Assembly: GCF_042850945.1 (NCBI RefSeq)
Contig: NZ_AP031496.1
Coordinates: 558,001 to 622,000, forward strand
Source of the DNA: Halioxenophilus aromaticivorans
GTDB taxonomy: Bacteria; Pseudomonadota; Gammaproteobacteria; Pseudomonadales; Cellvibrionaceae
Length of the DNA: 64,000 nucleotides
Direction: 5' to 3'
In this document: positions 60,334 through 64,000 of the stretch, piece by piece
How positions within the stretch are numbered: the stretch's first letter is position 1
How the letters are laid out: each line of letters begins with the position of its first letter
Notes under the pieces: model-generated
What the model was told of the DNA's origin: nothing
Seen by the model: only the letters and a program-made list of their open reading frames with translations
Databases searched by the model: none
Program-made: the position numbers and the translations under genes

Positions 60334-61137
60334 ATGAAACCGCGGAATAATCCAACGCCCTATGAGCAGTTACCCATGCTCAATGCTGCAGTGGATAATA
60401 TTTCTATGCGGGAATTGCTCATGGAATTTAATGAAGGCATGCTCCTGACGTTGAACGTGGAGATGTTGGCGAAGTTGCAGTATGACCGCGAGTTCTACGA
60501 TTTACTGCCCCAGTTCGATTACATCACCTGCGACAGCCAAATTATGTATTTCTACGCAAAATTGGTGGGTATGCCCATCAAGGAGCGTGTGTCTGGTTCT
60601 GACTTTTTTCCTGTATTTTATAACCACTATAAAGATAACCCTGATGTTTCCGTTTTTATCTGCGGCGGTGCCGAGGGTGTGGCCGAAACGGCCCGTCAAA
60701 ATGTGAATGCCAAGGTTGGCCGAGAATTTGTGGTGGGTACGTCTTCACCGCCCATGGCTTTTGAGCGAAACCCCGAAGAACTGGACAAAGTCATCGATGC
60801 CATTAATGCCTCCGGCGCTACTGTGCTAATGGTGGCCCTGGGCAGTGCCCGGCAAGAGAAATTTATGTTTCAGATTCGCTCACGGGTACCGAAGGTTAAA
60901 ATGTTTTTACCGCTGGGCGGCACGGTGGACTACGAAGCCGGTACCTTCCCGCGGCCATCTCCCTGGGTGACCAACGCCGGTCTGGAATGGTTGTACCGCT
61001 TGGTTAAAGAGCCCAAAAAGCGCTTTAAACGCTATGTGATTCAACAGCCGCCGGTGCTCTGGTTGCTGCTCAAGCAGCGTTTGGGAATTTACCGAGACCC
61101 GTTGGACGATGGCGAAGTGACGCGCGAAGCGTCCTAA
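60334..61137 (+). CDS. WecG/TagA/CpsF family glycosyltransferase (GT26)
   Basis: 267 residues. Family features are LLTLNVEMLAKLQYDREFYD, YITCDSQIMYFYAKLVG, RVSGSDFFPVFYNHY, and VALGSARQEKFMF with GGTVDYEAGTFPRPSPWV. These enzymes transfer ManNAc-type or related sugars to a lipid-linked acceptor. It opens the second plus-strand run of EPS genes. Confidence 0.88.
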   Translation: MKPRNNPTPYEQLPMLNAAVDNISMRELLMEFNEGMLLTLNVEMLAKLQYDREFYDLLPQFDYITCDSQIMYFYAKLVGMPIKERVSGSDFFPVFYNHYKDNPDVSVFICGGAEGVAETARQNVNAKVGREFVVGTSSPPMAFERNPEELDKVIDAINASGATVLMVALGSARQEKFMFQIRSRVPKVKMFLPLGGTVDYEAGTFPRPSPWVTNAGLEWLYRLVKEPKKRFKRYVIQQPPVLWLLLKQRLGIYRDPLDDGEVTREAS

Positions 61138-61159
61138 GTCTACTGGGAACAGGTAACCC

Positions 61160-62161
61160 ATGAGCAACACAATAGGCGCGGTCATCATCGGTCGTAACGA
61201 GGGTGAACGCCTTAAAAAATGCATACAGTCCATGCTGTCGGCCACGGATACTATGGTCTACGTAGATTCCGGTTCCAGCGACGACAGCGTGGCCTATGCC
61301 CGCGCCAACAGCGTACTGGTGGTGGAGCTAGACACTTCCATACCATTCTCCGCCGGCCGTGCTCGCAATGAGGGCTTCCAAACGCTGCTGCGAGCGACCC
61401 CTAACCTCGATTACGTTCAATTCGTCGATGGTGACTGCCAGCTATACCCAGACTGGATTGCCACTGCGGCGGAATTTTTGGACGCCAACCCACATTGCGC
61501 CCTGGTATGTGGCCAGCGCAAAGAAATCTACCCGCAAGCCAGCGTTTACAACACCCTGTGCGACATAGAGTGGAATACGCCGGTGGGCGAGGCTTTGGCT
61601 TCGGGCGGCGACTTTTTAGCGCGGGCCAATGCGCTATCCGAGGTGGGCGGCTTTGACCCAACGGTGATTGCTGGTGAAGAGCCGGAAATGTGTTTTCGTC
61701 TGAGAGAAAAAGGTTGGAAGATTTGGCGCATCGATTGTTTGATGACCCATCACGATGCGCAGATGACGCACATTAAACAGTGGTGGAATCGAGTAAAGCG
61801 CTGTGGCCATGCCTTTGCCCAGGGGGCTGCCATGCACGGCGACAGCCCAGAGCGTTACTACCGGCGCGAAGTGAAAAGCGTTATGGTGTGGGGCGGGTTG
61901 GTGCCGGCGGTGATGCTGTTGTGTTTATTGCTGTGGTTGGCCGGTGGTCCGCCTTGGCTGCTGCTCAGCTGGCTGGCGCCGGGGTTACTCTGGCTGAAAA
62001 CCTTTCGGTGGGCGAAAAACGACCGCCAGTTGTCGATGAAGTACGCCGCTGTATACGCCTTTTACATTGTTTTGGGTAAAGTACCTGAGTTGGTGGGCAT
62101 TCTTACGTACAAGCGCCGGGCCCGTAAAAAGCAAAATCTCACGATTATTGAATACAAATAG
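61160..62161 (+). CDS. Family 2 glycosyltransferase
   Basis: 333 residues. GT-A domain: GAVIIGRNEGERLKKCIQS, VYVDSGSSDDSV, VQFVDGDCQLYPDW (DXD), GGDFLARANALSEVGGFDP. Two C-terminal membrane segments (about 246-280) and a basic tail. Likely adds a sugar at the cytoplasmic face of the inner membrane. It follows the GT26 gene by 22 bases. Confidence 0.88.
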   Translation: MSNTIGAVIIGRNEGERLKKCIQSMLSATDTMVYVDSGSSDDSVAYARANSVLVVELDTSIPFSAGRARNEGFQTLLRATPNLDYVQFVDGDCQLYPDWIATAAEFLDANPHCALVCGQRKEIYPQASVYNTLCDIEWNTPVGEALASGGDFLARANALSEVGGFDPTVIAGEEPEMCFRLREKGWKIWRIDCLMTHHDAQMTHIKQWWNRVKRCGHAFAQGAAMHGDSPERYYRREVKSVMVWGGLVPAVMLLCLLLWLAGGPPWLLLSWLAPGLLWLKTFRWAKNDRQLSMKYAAVYAFYIVLGKVPELVGILTYKRRARKKQNLTIIEYK

Positions 62162-62280
62162 CTCCATTGTTTGTCCTTCGAACTGCTGTCATCTTTTTTG
62201 GGTGATTTGATTTACAAAAGCTCAGTCCGAGATCAAGAGGGAGGCAGTAACTGGCGTAGGCATACGCGCAAGGATCAACA

Positions 62281-63633
62281 ATGCCCAATGTGTTAGTAAA
62301 TTTTCTGTGGACCTTCTTCAGCCTAGCTGGCTCTCAGGGGGTTCGGTTAGTCTCCAATCTCTTTCTTACCCGCCTGTTGGCGCCCGAGCTATTCGGCTTA
62401 ATGGCTGTGGTGAACAGTATTGCCATGGGCGTGCAGCTGTTTTCGGATATCGGTATACGCAACTCGGTTATTCACGGTTCCGCTAGCAAAATTGAGCGTT
62501 TCGACGATGTTGCCTGGACTGTCCAGATCCTGCGCGGCGGCTTAATTTATCTAGTACTAGCCGCCGTGGCCCACCCCTTTGAGCAATTCTACGGTAATGC
62601 GCAGCTCTCTGAGGTGTTGTTAATTTTGGCTTCTACCGCGTTGTTGCATGGTGTTGTACCCACCAAGGTCTACCACCTAGAACGCAACGTGCAAATGAAA
62701 AAGGTGGCCGCTATTGACTTCACCGCTCAGGTGTTGGGCAGCGTGGTTATGGTACTAGTAGCCTATGTGACCCGTGATATTTGGGCGTTGGTGGTGGGCT
62801 CTATCGTGATCGTCGCAGCCCGTATCGCCGCCTACTATGCATTTATCCCTGGCCCTAATAACCGTATGCACTGGGATAAATCCGCCGCAGTTGAAATTTT
62901 CAGCCGTGGACGCTGGATATTTCTGTCATCCATGGGGCTTTTTTTGGTCTCCCAGGGCGACAAGTTGGTTATGGGCAAATTATTACCACTGGAGTTTGTG
63001 GGTATCTACGCGGTGGGCGTCACCTTTTCAATGTTGATTGGTGAGCTGGCCAACAGCCTTTCCGCGAAGTTTTTGTTTCCTCTCTATCACAAGCTGAAAG
63101 ACTCGGATAATAGCTTGTTGAGAGTGCGTAAAATGCGAATGCTGGGCTATGCTGTGGCCGCTTTGGCAGCTGCTCCGTTAATGTTTCTGGGCGATTGGAT
63201 TATTAAAGTGCTCTACGATGAGCGCTACATTGCTGCCGGATGGATCTTGCAATTGACCGCTTTGGGCTCATTGTTTCAAACCTTAGATGCTAGCCTTCGC
63301 CCCCTGCTATTGGCCAACAGTGACTACTTCCGCATGATGATCTACCAATTTGCGAAAGGGATTATCTATCTGACACTGCTAATTGGTGGTTTTTATGCTT
63401 ACGGCTTAGCCGGCTTAATTGCGGTGATCGTATTCTCACCGCTGATCAATCTAATTATCTTGCACGGCCTGGTTCGCAAGTACGGCTATCGTTGGGCCAG
63501 CTTAGATTTGGTGGTTTGTCTGCTATCTATTGTAGTGGTGGGTGCCGTATGGTACTGGGGCTGGAGTGATCCGGTAAGCCAGCTTACCCAATTTGAGTTG
63601 GCTGAGGTGTCAGTAGAGCCATCCAATCCCTAA
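62281..63633 (+). CDS. Oligosaccharide flippase (Wzx-type, MATE superfamily)
   Basis: 450 residues with 12-14 membrane segments. N-terminal SLAGSQGVRLVSNLFLTRLL and LLAPELFGLMAVV are characteristic of the polysaccharide_synt family. It would flip the lipid-linked repeat unit to the periplasm, where a Wzy polymerase (not in the window) and the Wzz/Wza system act. Confidence 0.85.
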   Translation: MPNVLVNFLWTFFSLAGSQGVRLVSNLFLTRLLAPELFGLMAVVNSIAMGVQLFSDIGIRNSVIHGSASKIERFDDVAWTVQILRGGLIYLVLAAVAHPFEQFYGNAQLSEVLLILASTALLHGVVPTKVYHLERNVQMKKVAAIDFTAQVLGSVVMVLVAYVTRDIWALVVGSIVIVAARIAAYYAFIPGPNNRMHWDKSAAVEIFSRGRWIFLSSMGLFLVSQGDKLVMGKLLPLEFVGIYAVGVTFSMLIGELANSLSAKFLFPLYHKLKDSDNSLLRVRKMRMLGYAVAALAAAPLMFLGDWIIKVLYDERYIAAGWILQLTALGSLFQTLDASLRPLLLANSDYFRMMIYQFAKGIIYLTLLIGGFYAYGLAGLIAVIVFSPLINLIILHGLVRKYGYRWASLDLVVCLLSIVVVGAVWYWGWSDPVSQLTQFELAEVSVEPSNP

Positions 63634-63693
63634 TTTTTGTTGATACCCTTACCTATAAAAGGGTGAGTTTGCCAAAGAAGGAACCCATGAATC

Positions 63694-64000
63694 ATGTCTG
63701 ATGCACCCTCGGCGCAGAACAGATTGCCAGACTTTTACATCATTGGCGCCGCAAAGTGCGGCACTACCACCTTGTATAAAGAGCTGGAAGCCGACGGCCG
63801 AATCTTTTTTTGTAGCCCTAAAGAGCCGTGTTTTTTTGATTCCGATGTGGCGTGGGATAAAGGCATAGATTGGTACCACTCGTTGTTTGCAGACGCTACT
63901 GCCGGCCAGCTTTGCGGTGAGGCTTCCACAAATTATACGCGCTGGCCACAAGTTGAGGCTGTACCGGAGCGTATCCATCAGTACTCGCCTGATGCCAAGT
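63694..64000 (+). CDS. Sulfotransferase, 3' end cut by the window
   Basis: At least 102 residues visible. The PAPS 5'-phosphosulfate loop is IIGAAKCGTTTLYKELEADG (about residues 17-36), then SPKEPCFFDSD and EASTNYTRWP, as in carbohydrate sulfotransferases. Start is the ATG at 63694 with GAAGGAACCC upstream. In an EPS locus it would sulfate the polymer, which is common in marine bacteria. The C-terminal part lies outside the window. Confidence 0.82.
   Translation, partial: MSDAPSAQNRLPDFYIIGAAKCGTTTLYKELEADGRIFFCSPKEPCFFDSDVAWDKGIDWYHSLFADATAGQLCGEASTNYTRWPQVEAVPERIHQYSPDAK

Noticed and set aside
1..64000. tRNA or rRNA genes
   Set aside because: No cloverleaf with a T-loop GTTCRANNC and matching acceptor stem, and no conserved rRNA sequence, was noticed when reading both strands.

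Overview
The window looks like a chromosomal segment of a marine-type gammaproteobacterium. The hflK-hflC-DUF2065-hisZ-purA order at the left edge is a gammaproteobacterial signature, and the codon and base composition of the core genes is moderately GC-rich. A relative of the Cellvibrionales (Saccharophagus/Teredinibacter type) is plausible, but this is inference and not proven by anything here.

Layout: (1) 1-17.9 kb is core chromosome: HflK/HflC protease-modulator genes, hisZ and purA, a LysR and a MarR regulator, an aldehyde dehydrogenase of the PuuC type, a lipoprotein esterase, a zinc peptidase, an RNase J-like hydrolase, cardiolipin synthase, an EEP-family hydrolase, the RNA helicase DbpA and two small membrane or secreted proteins of unknown function. 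(2) 18.1-35.5 kb is an accessory island. It starts with a REP-associated (Y1) transposase and its repeats. It is otherwise mostly an integron gene-cassette array without a visible integrase (a CALIN): at least 14 attC sites or attC fragments, with nearly all cassette genes on the minus strand, so the array reads from right to left. Cassettes encode an acetyltransferase, a zinc-ribbon protein, a 565-residue AIPR-family (abortive-infection) protein, a secreted VOC-fold protein, a PIN-like protein, a DUF4279 protein and several unknowns. Three cassettes have no convincing gene. Four insertion sequences (IS5, IS3, IS110 and IS91-like) sit in the array. The IS5 copy splits the DUF4279 gene, the IS3 copy lies between two mismatched attC halves, and the IS110 copy has inserted exactly in an attC core. 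(3) 35.6-48.2 kb is a polyamine catabolism block: agmatine deiminase, gamma-glutamylputrescine oxidase and synthetase on the minus strand, then divergently PuuD, a second GS-like synthetase, SpuC aminotransferase, the PotFGHI putrescine ABC importer and N-carbamoylputrescine amidase. The PuuC-like dehydrogenase that would complete the pathway is 28 kb away at 7.8 kb, on the other side of the island. (4) 48.2-53.2 kb holds trxC, an azoreductase, a TIGR04219-like outer-membrane protein and an EF-G gene. (5) 53.5-64 kb is an exopolysaccharide locus: an export/chain-length/BY-kinase-like/outer-membrane barrel operon on the minus strand and, divergently, glycosyltransferases, an acyltransferase, a Wzx-type flippase and the start of a sulfotransferase that runs off the window.

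The most interesting signal is in the IS110 element. Its roughly 200-base non-coding left end folds into two large loops. One contains a stretch complementary to the attC core (CTTGTTAA) into which the element has inserted; the other contains a match to its own right end next to the same CT core. This is the layout expected of a bridge RNA (seekRNA) programmed against integron recombination sites.
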